Positions 11,441 to 23,268 of a stretch of 64,000 nt of DNA are shown piece by piece. Source of the DNA: Coptis chinensis. Lineage: Eukaryota > Streptophyta > Magnoliopsida > Ranunculales > Ranunculaceae. The stretch lies in the NCBI GenBank assembly GCA_015680905.1, contig JADFTS010000104.1, positions 7,501-71,500 on the forward strand. The letters run 5' to 3'. The notes beneath the pieces are model-generated. The model was not told the origin of the DNA. It did no database searches and was given only the letters and a program-made list of their open reading frames with translations. Both the position numbers and the translations under genes were made by a program. How positions within the stretch are numbered: the stretch's first letter is position 1; each line of letters opens with the position of its first letter.

Positions 11441-12927
11441 AAAAAAAAATATGCAAAGCGAGCTTTCGAGTTTCTTGAAACTTCGTAAAATGAGCCTAAA
11501 CGCGTGGGAATCGTGGGAGTGAAAGGTGAGTGATGGAGTTTAGGTGTAGTGTGAGTTGTGAGTGTAGAATGTATGAAGTTTATATAGGTTTTAAGTTGCT
11601 AAACGGATCGGGGAAGTTGCCAAAACTAATTATGGCGGTTCGAAATCCTAAAATTTCCAAACCAAAAACGGAAACAACTCATTATCTTGATTCTAATTCA
11701 AACCTAGTATCTTTTAGGTTGAATTTATGATAGAATCTACCTATTTAATCTAGATTTCATCCTACCCTTATACTTATTCACGGATATGCCTAAACGGCCA
11801 TATTTTCACCTTGACTCCATAATAAATTCTAACACGAGGGGTTATATAAAAAAATCTTTGGAATAGATAAAAACACCCCCAAACAATTTGGGAAGGTGGG
11901 ATCAATATGAGACAACCACGATAATAAAAATAACCGTGATTATATTAAAATTTTCATTCGAGTACATTTCACTACAAAATTCAAATTACGGAAATAAAAC
12001 TTACATTAAAATAAATAACAATAATGAAACTACAAATAAACATAAAAACATCAAACGATGCTATATCCCTAACTACTCGATCGGTAGCGGAGGGCACACG
12101 GTCCCGGAGATGCTCGGGGCTCGATGGGCAAGCACCATTAGATCGCCCTTCGGGATGGCTCGTGCCTCGATGGTGTGTTCTCGAAGGAGAGTCCTCGTGA
12201 GGTGGGAATCGTGTAAGCATCTCTTCCGAATCGGGCGCCGAGCTTCTAGCTCGGCCCTCATCTGTTCCCACCTCTCATCCTCTCATCGGTATGCGGATCT
12301 CGGTTATGATGCATCGTTGTCTGTCGAGTCCGGAGGTCTTCGCGAGATGGTGTTGAGTTTAACACATGCCACGATGAATCACAGCCATGCGTTCGCGTCG
12401 ACCAACACCTCTCCAAGGCATCCGCGATCAAAACAAGTCAAATCCTCCTCATCCTCCCGAGGCATTACGATTTCCCCGACCTCCTCGGCATTCCTCGATC
12501 TCCACCATCCTCTTCTTCTTCTTCTATCCTCAGCCAACCTCCAAACTCGTTGGACACACTCCTTATAGATCGCGAGGGTTACGGTGTAGGGTGATGTAAG
12601 TCCTATCACGCCGAGCTGCTCTCAACTTCAACATGATCTTGGTTATCAACACGGGGGAGGGCAACCGGACTTCCCTACTCCCCCTTAATCATGCTAAGTA
12701 AAACTCCAAGATGCGAGAACTCATACTTCTACTCACGGAGTATCCATAAGATGTGGAGGCAGATTCAGCCGATGTCGCCGACCTTCTCCTTCCCCGGGGC
12801 GTTCCAACCAATCCATGGCTGCGGCCCAATTTACCGGGTCGGGTCCTAAGTGGAAGCTCGACGAACACAACGCGACCTCGCATTATAGTTCCCTTCGAAT
12901 ATCTCGTTCATCAATGGCTCTACCCCA

Positions 12928-13260
12928 TTATGTTGGGACTCTGTAACGTGACATCAAATGGATTCTAGGCGGGATGCCTAGAATCTCAACCAACAACCCG
13001 GTCGTCACTTCCTTCCTCCTCTTCGCCACCACAACAAAAATCCTCGCCCCTTCCAACTCCCTCAGATTGTAGAACCGCCGGACTAAGTCCTCGTGGTAAT
13101 AGGCTTCGGTCGAGTACCACAAGCTATTCGATCTCGACCGATCATTTCTTCACCGTAAAAGCGGTAGCGAAGTGGTCACCTGTAGAAAAAGCTTGCTCGC
13201 AAAATTCGGGCGTTGTTGAGCCATTGGTGTTTGGAATGTAGTGGGGGTTTAAATGGGATG
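12928..13260 (-). pseudogene. Retroelement accessory ORF ('putative plant transposon protein'-like)
   Basis: The minus-strand frame contains YSTEAYYHEDLVRRFYNL followed by a charged stretch and a LGIPP turn. This layout is typical of the putative plant transposon protein domain near the 3' end of large plant Ty3/gypsy elements. It matches the partial ORF at 1-223 in layout and in the GGTGG-rich upstream flank. The downstream part to about 12000 is degraded, with a KYEFSHLG-like trace out of frame near 12715. Confidence 0.4.
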
Positions 13261-13640
13261 TGGTGGTGGGTTGTTAATCGACCAACTGAAGCAAACAGTG
13301 GTGGTGGTGGAGTGGTGGTGCGGCAGCAACAAAATTTGGAATTTCCGGTGGTTTTTGCTTATTTAATTTGGTGGAGGTGGTGGTAGGGCGCGTTTGCAGT
13401 CGATTTGGGTTGGGTATTGATTGTGGGCGTGGGTTAATTTAGGTTTTCTTTTTATTTTTTTTTTTTAGGTTTTGTTTTAAGCTTTGGGCGTTAATGGTGG
13501 ATTGTGGAAGATGATCGCGACTGTTGGTGAAGGTAAGGGCGCGGGTTGGGCCCAAGCCCAAATCGAAATTTGTGATTTTTTTCGATTTTTTGCGAAACTT
13601 CAAATCAAAATTGCCGCCGTTATCGGGTCCGATTTTTATA

Positions 13641-13993
13641 ATGAGTTATGGAAATGATCAGGAAAGAATTTCCAATCCAATGATCCATAAAACACTCTAT
13701 TCCGACCGTGGATGACATATAAGATAGTGGAAAATGCCTCGAAGTGCATGCATGACGTACGTTATGCGAACAATTGGACTCTAAAATCATGGATTATGTC
13801 AACCCGAATCGTAATACAATTAAACGGCCTAAGCAACTGTAATGGGACATAAACATTCTAGGAACGGAAACATGAACACCTTGACCCCCAAACAAATTTT
13901 TTTACAACGGAGCTTAGAAAATTTGTTTTTAGCGATGGTCTTTTAAAGTCGATTCGAGACTTTCTATATATTTCTATGTTTATTCTTTATATA

Positions 13994-14060
<67 letters not shown>

Positions 14061-14079
14061 TTATTTTTAATTTTAAAAA
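13641..14079. other. Non-coding with TA microsatellite
   Basis: No gene is seen. An alternating TA tract fills about 13987-14056 immediately before the E2/E3 homology starts. The apparent ORF over it is low-complexity. Confidence 0.7.
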
Positions 14080-14327
14080 GAAAACAATAAACAAGAAGGA
14101 CATAATTCACCCCATAGAGAAACATGACTCAAAAATCCGAGAAAACATGCAAGAGTGGAAAACGTGAATTATGTTTAAACGTGGACTTAGGATCCGGTAC
14201 TTACAGCCACACACTCCATAGGGAGGGCCCGGTTACCTTAATGGTGCACTCACCAATATATGGAAATGAAAGAAAATGCACCAAACACAAAAGTTGAGTC
14301 GTTTATAGTCAGATACTCGAGACTTAT

Positions 14328-15119
14328 CTAAACATATGTATGAACATGTAGTTTATCATATATTAACAACCGAAATAGTTGTGGATCATTCCATAAATAA
14401 ATATCACAGAAAACATATCTAAACACAATCAAGCACCAAGATTTCCTATGACGCAACCTAGTAAAATGAAAGCGAAGTCGGATAACCCTATTACTTAACC
14501 TAGCATGCACCTTTTTTTTCATTTTTGAACCAGAGGGTGTCCTAGTGAATAAGTGTGGAAGAGTGAATGGTTGTGGAGAATATGGTGGATATGGGTAAGT
14601 TGTAGAAGGAAAGCATGGAAAAAATGAGGATGTGGGTTTAGCACAAAACTCATTCATAGTGTAGGTAGGGACTGTCTCAAGTCTGAAAATGAAGGTGTCA
14701 CACGCTTTTGTCTTATGAAGTATTTGTTTACTAGGTGAATTTAAAAAATTATGAAGCACAGAAGAAACAACAGGATCGAGTGCAAACTCGAGATTCCTTT
14801 GAAAGGGTGGAAGGAGGGGAGATGAGGTGGATGTTGTGGAAAGTAGTTCTTGATAGGGTGAATTATCACCTGCTCTAAGAAACTCATCGAATTGCTCATC
14901 TAGATTGGTCATATCCTCGTTACTATGATAGTCCTCTACATCTTTGAGAAAGTCATCTATCTCATCCTCATCCGTAATATGTGTATCGACTAGTGTAGGG
15001 ATGGAAATGTTGGAGTCTGAACTTCCAAAGGAAAGAAATTTGGGCATATGATTATCCGGGAACGTGTTGTTGAAATAATCTCGAGCAAAGCTCTCGATCA
15101 TGCTAACCTCTCCATCCAT
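14328..15119 (-). CDS. E2 linker ORF, acidic, ends where RT should begin
   Basis: This is the longest ORF of the window (263 codons). The N-terminal half is acidic (DEDEIDDFLKDVEDYHSNED) and continues from the protease, as the protease-RT linker does in Athila/Tat polyproteins. The C-terminal third is basic and low-complexity. E3 has the same region at about 52110-51344 with many small changes. The frame probably persists as part of a former gag-pro polyprotein. An independent function is not supported. Confidence 0.45.
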   Translation of the reverse strand: MDGEVSMIESFARDYFNNTFPDNHMPKFLSFGSSDSNISIPTLVDTHITDEDEIDDFLKDVEDYHSNEDMTNLDEQFDEFLRAGDNSPYQELLSTTSTSSPLLPPFQRNLEFALDPVVSSVLHNFLNSPSKQILHKTKACDTFIFRLETVPTYTMNEFCAKPTSSFFPCFPSTTYPYPPYSPQPFTLPHLFTRTPSGSKMKKKVHARLSNRVIRLRFHFTRLRHRKSWCLIVFRYVFCDIYLWNDPQLFRLLIYDKLHVHTYV

Positions 15120-15179
15120 AGAGGCTAATCGGGTAATCGTGTCTTTGTTTTAAAAACATTGACTTCAATAAACAAGATG

Positions 15180-15960
15180 CCCAAAAGACATGGACATTGA
15201 ACCATCGCGGCAATTAATGAGCGCATTGGCAGTTGCCGTGAAAGGACGCCCCTAAGATGATCGACAGAGTCGTTAAACGACATCGCGGTCGAGGATGACA
15301 AAATCAGCCGGATATTAAAAATCCTGAATTTTTTTACGGAACATTTTCGACGACACCCTTAGGATACTTAATAGACCGATCAGCTAATTGCAACGTCATT
15401 TTAGTGGGTTGCATCTCGTCTAGACCTATTTGTCTATACAAATAAAACGGGGGAGTAAGTTAACGCTTAGCCCCCAAGTCTAATAACGGTCGTCAGATAA
15501 GAATCTCCTAAGGTGCATCAGACAAATGGATCGACCGTGGTCCTTGTACTTAACAATTCCATTATGTTCGGATAAAGTTGGGAATTGTTCGTTAAAAGGC
15601 GTCTTTTGGTATATTGGTCTTACGCCTAGTAGTACACAATTCCTTAAGAAACTTAGCATGGTGTGGTAGCTTTTTATAGCTTCGAGGAAGGGAAGGTTTA
15701 TAGTTGGATTCTTGAAAACATCCCTAATCTCCTCATAATTTGTATCCCTAGTTAACACGGCTAATTTTTGTGGAAACGGCGGTTTCGCTTTATATTTAGC
15801 AATGGTATCACCTGGATGTTTAACCGTGGCTTTTCGTTTCTTAGGTTGTGTTAGAATCGCACCTCTACAAAGTGGTAGGCTCTTCAGTTTCTTTTGGTAT
15901 CTAGTAAAATAGCAGGTGTAGGGCGATCGGTAGGGTAACTATAGGCATAGTTACTTTGTT
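15180..15960 (-). pseudogene. E2 aspartic protease region
   Basis: Block 15758-15480 has INLPFLEAIKSYHTMLSFLR and the CLMHLRRF element. Near 15490-15465 the active-site motif reads LLDLGA and then runs into a stop. Near 15270-15190 the minus strand reads GRPF- and ATANALINCRDGSMSMSF across frames. Compared with E3, whose motif is DTGAS, this copy is more decayed. Confidence 0.8.
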
Positions 15961-16239
15961 ATCAACCACTTTGCCTTAACGAGAGTGGTGATGGCCTTTA
16001 GCTCACCTACATTTTCATATTCATTACTAGTATTATCGGTTACCTCAAAGGTGTATTTTTGTTGTTTTAGTATTAGGTATTGCGTGACTGAAACACACCT
16101 TTGGGTTGGGCTTTATCTTGAGCCAACTGTTGGGTTAAATTATTAACGGATTGTAGAAGCCGTTTGGTTAGATTGAGCCATGGTTTGGAAAAAGTTTTTG
16201 GCTCACTTGTATGAAGGTGTCAAGACGATCCGGTTGTGT

Positions 16240-16600
16240 GGGTGTAGTAGTCACGGGTGGTGGATTTGGAACTATTTCACGTGAATTATTTATGGGTGGA
16301 TTTTGATAATTATTATTTACGGAACGATACCTCTATTAGCATTATAATTATTATAACTACCTTGACTTTGTGCTTGACCTTGTCGAGGTTGCACTTGGTT
16401 GTTATAATTATTGAAATTCCCCCGACCTCGCCCTTGTCGTAGTGGGGCTTGGTTAAAGCCGTCGTGAGGCCTAACATATTGATTATTGTACCCTTGAGGT
16501 GTGACGTGTTGGTTATTTCTCCAACCGAAGTTGGGATTTTGTCTCCAAGGGCGTTAGGTTTCACTATTAATAGAACAAGCCTATTCATAGGCTATAGGAC
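16240..16600 (-). pseudogene. E2 Gln/Asn-rich gag tail
   Basis: The minus strand encodes repeated N/Q/Y/G residues broken by frame changes, equal to 53230-53610 in E3. Plus-strand ORFs here (16257-16442, 16449-16670) are antisense shadows. No CCHC zinc knuckle is seen. Confidence 0.6.
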
Positions 16601-16851
16601 GATGGGGAGTCGGGATGCTCGGGCTCAACCGAAACTACATGGATTTGAATTTACATTCATGCGGGGATAGGCTTTTGTTGAACGTAAATGGTCTCTACCT
16701 TTTAGTGAGTGATTCGATTAGAGTTTTAAGCTCGAATCATGTTTAATTTCAAACATACCGGGGCCTTAATCAGTATTTGATGAACTAGCGAGCGGTGGAT
16801 ATCATCACTACCCCCAGGTTGTTATTTCGCTTAGTTTGATCCTCTAAAAAT

Positions 16852-17330
16852 TTATAAGCCTCCGAGGCTCCTTTGGACTTCTTTATGGTGGTGTAGAAGT
16901 CCTTTGAAAAAGGCACGAACTAACGTGTCTTTCGCTAAGTTATTATGTGGACACTCTATAAGGAGATCGGTGAAACGATTCCAAGCCTCTGAAAATGATT
17001 CATGAGGATTTTGTCGAAAGAAATGAATCTTGGAAAGCATCTCGTCCGTCTTTAGGGGTGGGTAAAATGTTCCATAAACAAATTTGAACAAGTTTAGCCC
17101 ATGAGTCCACGTAATTAGGCGTTTTGGGCGATTAACCAAGACGCCTTTATCGCTAAAAAGTGAAAGGGAATACCCGAAGTTTAATTTGTTCCGCACCAAC
17201 CGTAGGATGGTGGAATATGTTGTTAGGACTTGTTCAATCTACTACGATGCCGATAAGGTTTTTCATGGTCTAATCCATGAAAAACGGGTAACAAATTAAA
17301 ATATTTGGGGGATTCGGAAATCCCCAATGG
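16852..17330 (-). pseudogene. E2 gag
   Basis: The frame 17199-16852 contains MLSKIHFFRQNPHESFSEAW and NRFTDLLIECPHNNLAKDTL, typical of the retrotrans_gag domain of the Athila/Tat lineage. The matching E3 segment is nearly identical over about 80 residues, then the frame is lost. The upstream part to about 17330 is shifted. Confidence 0.85.
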
Positions 17331-18051
17331 GTCCGCGCTAGAACAATGCAAGATTTGGGGCTATCGCCAAGGCTTTGTAGAAGTCGAGAGAGGAGTCTCT
17401 TCTTCTTCGGGCATTGTGTCGTGATGTGTGTGAAATAGTAGCTAGAGGTGTAGTGGATGGTATACTAGATAGACTTGTTTGTTGACGCGTTGTTGTGTAA
17501 TTACGTTACGTTTTTGTTCGCCGGACCTTAATCTCATACAAGGCTAAAACCAAACTTAGCTAAACACATCAACACTCCAAACAATTACGATATACTAGTA
17601 TAAAACTCTAACAGGGAGATGCGAGGTGTGGAAGAAAGGAATACGACAAGGTCCTTGCTTCGCTTATGAATAGCGTCTTGTTTACGCGTGTTGAGGTGTA
17701 TATAACAAAGTTAGAACACCGAAAAATTTGAAAAATCAAAGTTCGAGTCAAAAACCGTAGAATTAGGAAAAATTAACAACGGGCTGGTGCGCAGATAGGA
17801 TGTCGCCTCCGGTAATTTTCAAATTACATTGTTGTTTTTGGGCAGGTCGCTCCACATGGGGGCGGTCGCTCGTTGTTCAAATTCTATAGTGGCGTGTGCT
17901 CCTCCTTACGCTGGCGCTTAGTGTAATTTCTCGCTGAAATTTTTCAACAATGAAACGGAAAGCCACAGTATGAATCAAACACGGGTGGGTGGGTGAAATG
18001 GGACTTTTAAGAAAAGTACTTACACTACGAAAACAATGCGAAAGTGTAACT

Positions 18052-18069
18052 AAGATGGCAGCGGCGCCA
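18052..18069 (-). promoter_or_regulatory. E2 primer-binding site
   Basis: The minus strand reads TGGCGCCGCTGCC directly beside the LTR end, the same as E3 and nearly the same as E1. Confidence 0.85.
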
Positions 18070-18071
18070 TT

Positions 18072-19241
18072 TGATAAAAGTGATTTTACGTATTCTAACT
18101 ATCTATGCGTAAACACAAATAATCATAATACGTAAATACGTGTTTATATCAATATTCCTACTCTCAATAACGAAGTAATATATTAGAGTCGGGGATTCGT
18201 TCCACTCTTAAACCCTCAAGACTTAATTAGAATTCAACTACTCGACACAAGGAACAATGGTGAGAGTAATGGGTGATGTGAAATTTCTAATATCATTATA
18301 CTATCATTTCTATATGAAATTGAATATAACATAATCTAAAGATTCTAACTTTATGAAATTTAACTAAACAAGAATCCAACCCAACATCAATAACTACGAA
18401 ATGACTAACAACCAAGAAATGAAATTAGATCTAAGCAATAGATAAATGACAAAATCTAATTTGATCAATAATAAACTACTTAATTTATCTAATGAAGCAA
18501 TAACAATATTTTAATACTTTAAATTAAAACAAGGGAAATGAAAACTAATTAAAATGGAGATTTAATTGTAGATCTAAAAATTATTCTAACCCTAAACTCC
18601 ATTAACATTAGCTTCCTAACCTAACTTCTTTTCTAACCTAACTATCTACTATTCTCTACTAAAAAATCTACCATTAACAAAGAGCTAAGCTTTTGTTTTT
18701 ATACTTTCAGATCCAAAAATCTTGCATGGTCTTGGAGCCATGTTTTGGGCCAGAGAATCAGGCCCAAAACCCAATTCTTTCAGTCCAAAAAGGCCTCTTC
18801 AGCTGCAGTTGGCTTCAACAGACTTTTCGTCCACTTCTGCTCCTCTGATTGGATCACGGTTTAGACCATTGGAAAGCTCTTTCCGAGCCGGTCGTTTTGA
18901 CATAAGGTAGGCCCCATTCCGAGGTCTGAGTCCAAATATATGGCCTTCGGAAGTTCTGCTGACTTTGTGTGTTGTTTCTACCCGCGTCGACTTTTCAGCT
19001 TTTGACCGGGCTTTAGAAAGGCTTTGTCTTCTTGAATCTTGGCCTTTAATCACGGAACTCCTTAGTAACCGACCTTTGCTCCTTTATCTCGCTATAGTGG
19101 CACATTTCTGCACATAATGGACTTTGAAGCCCGAAATGCATAAAACAAATGAATCGGTGTTAACTCTTAATTATTACTCATATAATTGGTCTAAAAGTAT
19201 GTCATTCTATGGGTTAAAACTACAGTTTTGGGCTCTTATCG
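18072..19241 (-). repeat. E2 upstream LTR
   Basis: It ends with TGAT at 18072-18075 (minus-strand ATCA). Its outer end is GGGCTCTTATC at about 19231-19240, matching the E3 LTR end GGGCTCTTATCA. Long stretches match E3, for example 18690-18910 with 56130-56345. It is about 300 bp shorter than the E3 LTR (internal deletion). The outermost base differs from the TGATAA consensus. Confidence 0.8.
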
Positions 19242-19901
19242 TAAACCCCATCATCGTCGAATCGTCGGCTCCAACAACGCCTAGCAAGCAATATGACTTC
19301 TATCTCTGCCTCCATTTTTATTATATTTTATTCTCTAAAAACCCTATTCTCTATAACAATGTGATTATATACTTGGGTTTGAAACCCAAGCCCAATACAA
19401 ACTCGGGCCCAGAAATCAGGCCCACGTATCCCAAATCCAATCCAGCAAATTTTAAATAAATATTTTAATTAATTAATTAATAAATAAACACGTATTTTAA
19501 ATACGGGCGTTACATGAAAGGAGTTATAGTTTTGTAGAGAGATAGGAGGAGAGCTCAAAGTTTTTGCATAGACAGAAAGAGGGGAGACGAAGGGAGAGAT
19601 CGAACAGAGAGAGAAAAAATCGAGAAACCTAGAGAAATAATTTTAAGCATTGAAAAGACCATTCTGCCAACCTTTGAGAGTGCGAAAATACGAAATGTCC
19701 CTGTGACGTACGTGAAAACACTGTTCATTGACCCCCATATTTTTCTATATAGTAAGATATTATGAAATGTACAAACAACAAACAGCAGTTAAGTCATTGA
19801 AAAATAAACTATTAACACAATGTAGAGGCCTAATACACCATAAAGAAGTGATACTATTAGTCAAATCAATTAAGTTAAAAGGTAGATTTTCTTTCTCGAC
19901 T
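19242..19901. other. No gene seen
   Basis: AT-rich sequence with a purine-rich patch at about 19540-19620. It may hold the remainder of the RNase H relic split by the hAT-like element, but I could not read a convincing frame. Confidence 0.5.
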
Positions 19902-19909
19902 ACGGGATG

Positions 19910-20816
19910 TAGGAGTGTAAAAAAAAAACCGTTGACCCATCAACCGGTAAGGTACCCGGTCTTCACCCGCCACCCAAACCCACACCGACCCAAAAACAGA
20001 CCCGCCCCACCCCGCCACTATTTTTATGCGGTCGGGCTATGGGTGTAGGTTCTATGCTCAAACCCGACCCGTCAAGCCGCCCGACCCGCACCATGTCAAA
20101 AGCCGTTGACCCAACCCCGTTGACCCATACAATTTCAAGACTCTAACTCTAATATTTTTGTATTTTGTTTATATTTTCTTTTAACTTTTGTAGAAATTTG
20201 GGAGATATGAACACAAACTTATGAATTCAACATTAATTTCAAATATTTAAGTTTAAACATTGGGCAAATATCAAAAGTTCAAATTCAACTTTCGAATTTA
20301 AGAGAAGATGAATCATTCATCCTTGTATTAATTTCGAATTTTTTTAGTTTATATTTTATTGTTTTGTACCATAGATCCTTGCTCCCATCTTTATTTTATC
20401 ATGCTATGGAAAATAATCAATTTACAAATGGTAAATCACGAGAAAGAAGTTTCAAATTTATAAATATGGTTTTGGGTTCAAGTTCAAGTTTTTTTTATTT
20501 TTGTTTATTTTTTATTGATTGATTTCATTTTTTTTTCTCTATGTTGTGAATTAGAAATATATTACTTGCAAAATTAGAAAGTTTTTTTTTTGGGTGAAAT
20601 TGGGTTAAAATGATAATTTTCATCCGACCTGGATGACCCACCCAAAACCCCGTAATAAGCTGACCCAACAGGCCGGGTGATGGTACTAAGATATGACACT
20701 TCAACCCGCCTCGTCCCGTCGGGGACCACTGGATTTGTATTCCTTAGACCCGTCCCGCCCCGACCCATCACTATTTGACTTGCGGTTGACCCGGCCCGCC
20801 CCATATTACACCCCTA
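19910..20816. mobile_element. Non-autonomous hAT-like element
   Basis: The tips are TAGGAGTGTAA at 19910 and TTACACCCCTA ending at 20816, inverted and one mismatch apart. The flanking 8-mers are ACGGGATG (19902-19909) and ACCGGATG (20817-20824), a target-site duplication matching at 7 of 8 positions. Both subterminal zones are rich in GTTGACCC/GACCCG words. It is 907 bp long with no transposase. Confidence 0.75.
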
Positions 20817-20824
20817 ACCGGATG

Positions 20825-21115
20825 TGACCAACCATGTAGGATCACTGGCCTGGTCAGACCCAAGCCTAGCAAAATGATCAGCAACAAAGTTACCTCCCTA
20901 TACGTCCAATGAATTTTATGCTGAGATTTCAACAAGAACATGTCCTTGGTATTCGCGATAATAGACATAATTTCCCAAGGCAAAAGTTGTGAATTGTTCT
21001 TGATGCAATTATAGAGGTACTGCGAATCAATTTTAAAGATGACATAATCCAACTGTAATTTGATAGCCATTTGCAAGCTCGTTCGCAATGTCAATGTTTC
21101 GGCATAGAGAGAAGA
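20825..21115 (-). pseudogene. RNase H-like (RVT_3) domain of a LINE/retro relic
   Basis: The minus-strand frame reads LRTSLQMAIKLQLDYVIF then KIDSQYLYNCI and HWTYREV, the pattern of the plant RNase H-like domain: an E-A-L-rich helix, a D-S pair, and R-E before N-x-x-A-D. The matching ending appears out of frame. The hAT-like element begins exactly where this domain is cut off. Confidence 0.65.
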
Positions 21116-21355
21116 AGCCCTCCGAATAAGAGTGCTAAATCCTAATGAGATTTGAGAGACATTGCACAGTTATCTCTATACTATTAGATTGTCGGACAAG
21201 TGGACAATGCTATTTGCAATCTCCTTAAACGTACTAGAAATTATTCACGTGTTTTGAACGTGACTTACATTTGCTTGATTTTGTCTAACTTTGTTTTACT
21301 TTTATGATAGTTTAGTGGTAAGGCCCAAACAAATAAGTAAAATGTTAGAAAGTAA
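21116..21355. other. Spacer, nothing recognised
   Basis: Short intergenic DNA ending in the TAA target-site copy at 21353-21355. Confidence 0.5.
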
Positions 21356-23265
21356 GGCTAAGTCCAATGGTTTGGTGTGGCAAAACACCAAACCACAATA
21401 GCACAGTTGATATGGTAAGCGCGATAGAGTTTATGGACCCAATGGTTTGTTTTTTAACTCGACAGTGGCATAGGCGGCCAGCGAAAAAAAACCCAAACAA
21501 GTCAACCCATCCTAGCACAGGAAAAAAAAATTTGCTGCACCATCCGCCACTCCTACTGGCATGTAGAATTTTCTTCAATTTTGCTTCTGTATCCGCCACT
21601 CCTACTAGTGTGTAGAATTTTGTTTTTTTAACACCATGCCGATTTTACCCCCATCTCGATTTATTTCTCTTGCCGTCACTTGTTCTGGCGTGCAAAGTGA
21701 TAAACACCCAAAACTGTATTATAAACCCCATAGAGACACTACATGCATATTGGTTGATGATGTGTTTAATAAATGTAAATTAATTATATTTTTGTGCTTT
21801 CACAGGTTTCGGCAGTTGACAACAAATTTGTAGCAAAACCTGTGTTTTGGCATGAAAAGGTTGTATGGAATAGTGCTTGAACGTGAAATCTTCTCTCTTT
21901 GCCCATTTGAAGCTCAAAAAGGCCAAACTAAAGGTCGTGGACTCAACACCAACCATTTCCGGTTCAAATCAAAATAACGATGAAGAAAAGTCGTGGAACT
22001 TCTAAATATCATATCTCCTGATTCTGAACTCCAAATTCAACACAAGAATTAATTGTCAAATTGATTAGTGCGGCGAGCTCTACGCAAAGACGTGAAGTTG
22101 TAAAAATTAGCATGGTCCACATGGACCCACCACTGGTCATAGCACATAGGTCCATCATTTAGTGGGTGCTCCATTATTTGAGCACTAATTGATGTCAAAA
22201 TCAAGTAGTGAACTAAAATGTATAAGTGGAGTACTAGATTGCTTATTTTTAATGAATGGATGAGAGCAATTATGCTTGGTACTCATTCATTCCCTGAGGA
22301 AATATTGTAAGTAAAATGGAATTCCATTCCATAGAGAGAATTCAATTCATGTTTAGTTTGAGAGTAGAAAGCTTGTAAGTCTTTAATGGAGTCATCTCCA
22401 TAGTGTAAAATAAAACTTCTTCTTCTTCTTCTCTCTCAACCTGTTTCTATCTTACTTCTTCTTCTTGTTTTTTAGTTCATACCTCCAAGGACCATGAGCT
22501 AAACCCTTGAGGGTTAATGATGCTCATATGAGGAGAAGCTCCATTAATGGAGTCTTTCATTACTATTAGTTTTTCACAAGTTTGTTATTACATCACAAGT
22601 TTGTTATTACATCAACTCCAAATAGTTGATGTTGATAACAAGCTAGGACTTGTTAGGGTCTTCTAGAGATAGAGTACCATAACAACTCTTCATGCTAGTA
22701 GGTTTTCTTAGAGATAAGATAAATTCACTAGGGATCAAACTCTAGTCCTATTATTGGGTTTGTCTATGAATCCAAGAATGATTATAGTTTTTGTAATGAA
22801 ATCTTTAAAAATGGTAGTAATTCTAAACTTGCACGAGTGGAGTTAATTCTCATCAATATCTTTCTCTCTATTTTTTTTTGTGTAAGTAGTTAAAAATCAA
22901 GTTTACGTAGGTTGTAAGTTTAGAACAAAAGTAATTCAAGTGTTGTATAAGAACATCAAAGAAATCCTTTGCTCATTAAGGTTTCTTGTGATTATTTGAG
23001 TGACATTATGAACCAAGTGCGCTAGGATTTAGGCATGGGACGAATCTTTGCTCAAGCTAATTAGAACATGATTTGAGAGCAAGGTACTTGATATAAATAT
23101 ACTAAAAAATGGTTTATCACCGAGCATACGTTATATCGTTAAAATTGGCAGTATAGATAGGGAAACTTATGCCGATAGCGTTGGCGGGTTAGCGTTTTGA
23201 CGCACCATTGGATCACAATTTATGTGATATTTGGTGTTTTGCCACACCATATATAGGACTTAGCC
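21356..23265. mobile_element. Harbinger-type MITE containing a solo LTR
   Basis: The left end reads GGCTAAGTCCAATGG and TTTGGTGTGGCAAAACACC. The right end is its reverse complement (GGTGTTTTGCCACACC and GGACTTAGCC). The element is flanked by TAA on both sides (21353-21355 and 23266-23268), as PIF/Harbinger elements leave. Without the LTR at 21698-23119 it would be about 490 bp. No transposase is present. Confidence 0.75.
21698..23119 (+). repeat. Solo LTR, related to the E1 LTR
   Basis: It starts TGATAAACACCCAAAACTGT and ends TTATCA. It is 1422 bp and shares blocks with the E1 LTR in opposite orientation. No PBS, gag or partner LTR flanks it, so it looks like a solo LTR left by recombination. 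The flanking 5-mers CAAAG and CCGAG match at only 3 of 5, so the target duplication is uncertain. Confidence 0.65.
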
Positions 23266-23268
23266 TAA

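Larger units (their letters stand above)
10418..13640 (-). mobile_element. Relic of the 3' part of another large retroelement
   Basis: This segment abuts the outer end of the E1 LTR. Its minus strand has an ORF at 13260-12928 resembling the accessory ORF at 1-223, a CCCCCAAACAATTTGGG block at about 11875-11890 that on the minus strand looks like a polypurine tract, and ORF pieces at 11440-10526. It has no gag, RT or LTR of its own. It is probably the flanking element into which E1 inserted, or an E1-related rearranged copy. Confidence 0.45.
14080..19241 (-). mobile_element. E2: pol-less Ty3/gypsy retrotransposon
   Basis: From right to left the minus strand has an LTR (18072-19241), primer-binding site (18052-18069), gag (about 17330-16850), Gln/Asn-rich tail (about 16600-16240), protease (15960-15180) and a linker ORF (15119-14328). 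No RT, RNase H or integrase text is present. The same order and content recur in E3 at 51000-56666, and homology begins abruptly at about 14080 and 51000. The downstream LTR was not found for either copy. Confidence 0.8.

Noticed and set aside
11888..12568. Plus-strand ORF of 226 codons
   Set aside because: It lies antisense to retroelement relic text, has low-complexity Ser/Arg runs and no recognisable domain.
13976..14167. ORF with alternating Tyr-Ile residues
   Set aside because: It is a translation of the TA microsatellite.
16313..16670. Overlapping ORFs on both strands
   Set aside because: The minus strand holds the Gln/Asn-rich gag tail, and the plus-strand ORFs are its antisense.
23101..23125. 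TGGTTTATCACCGAGC as an initiator-Met tRNA primer site
   Set aside because: It spans the end of the solo LTR and is not followed by retroelement coding sequence, so the similarity to TGGTATCAGAGC is probably chance.
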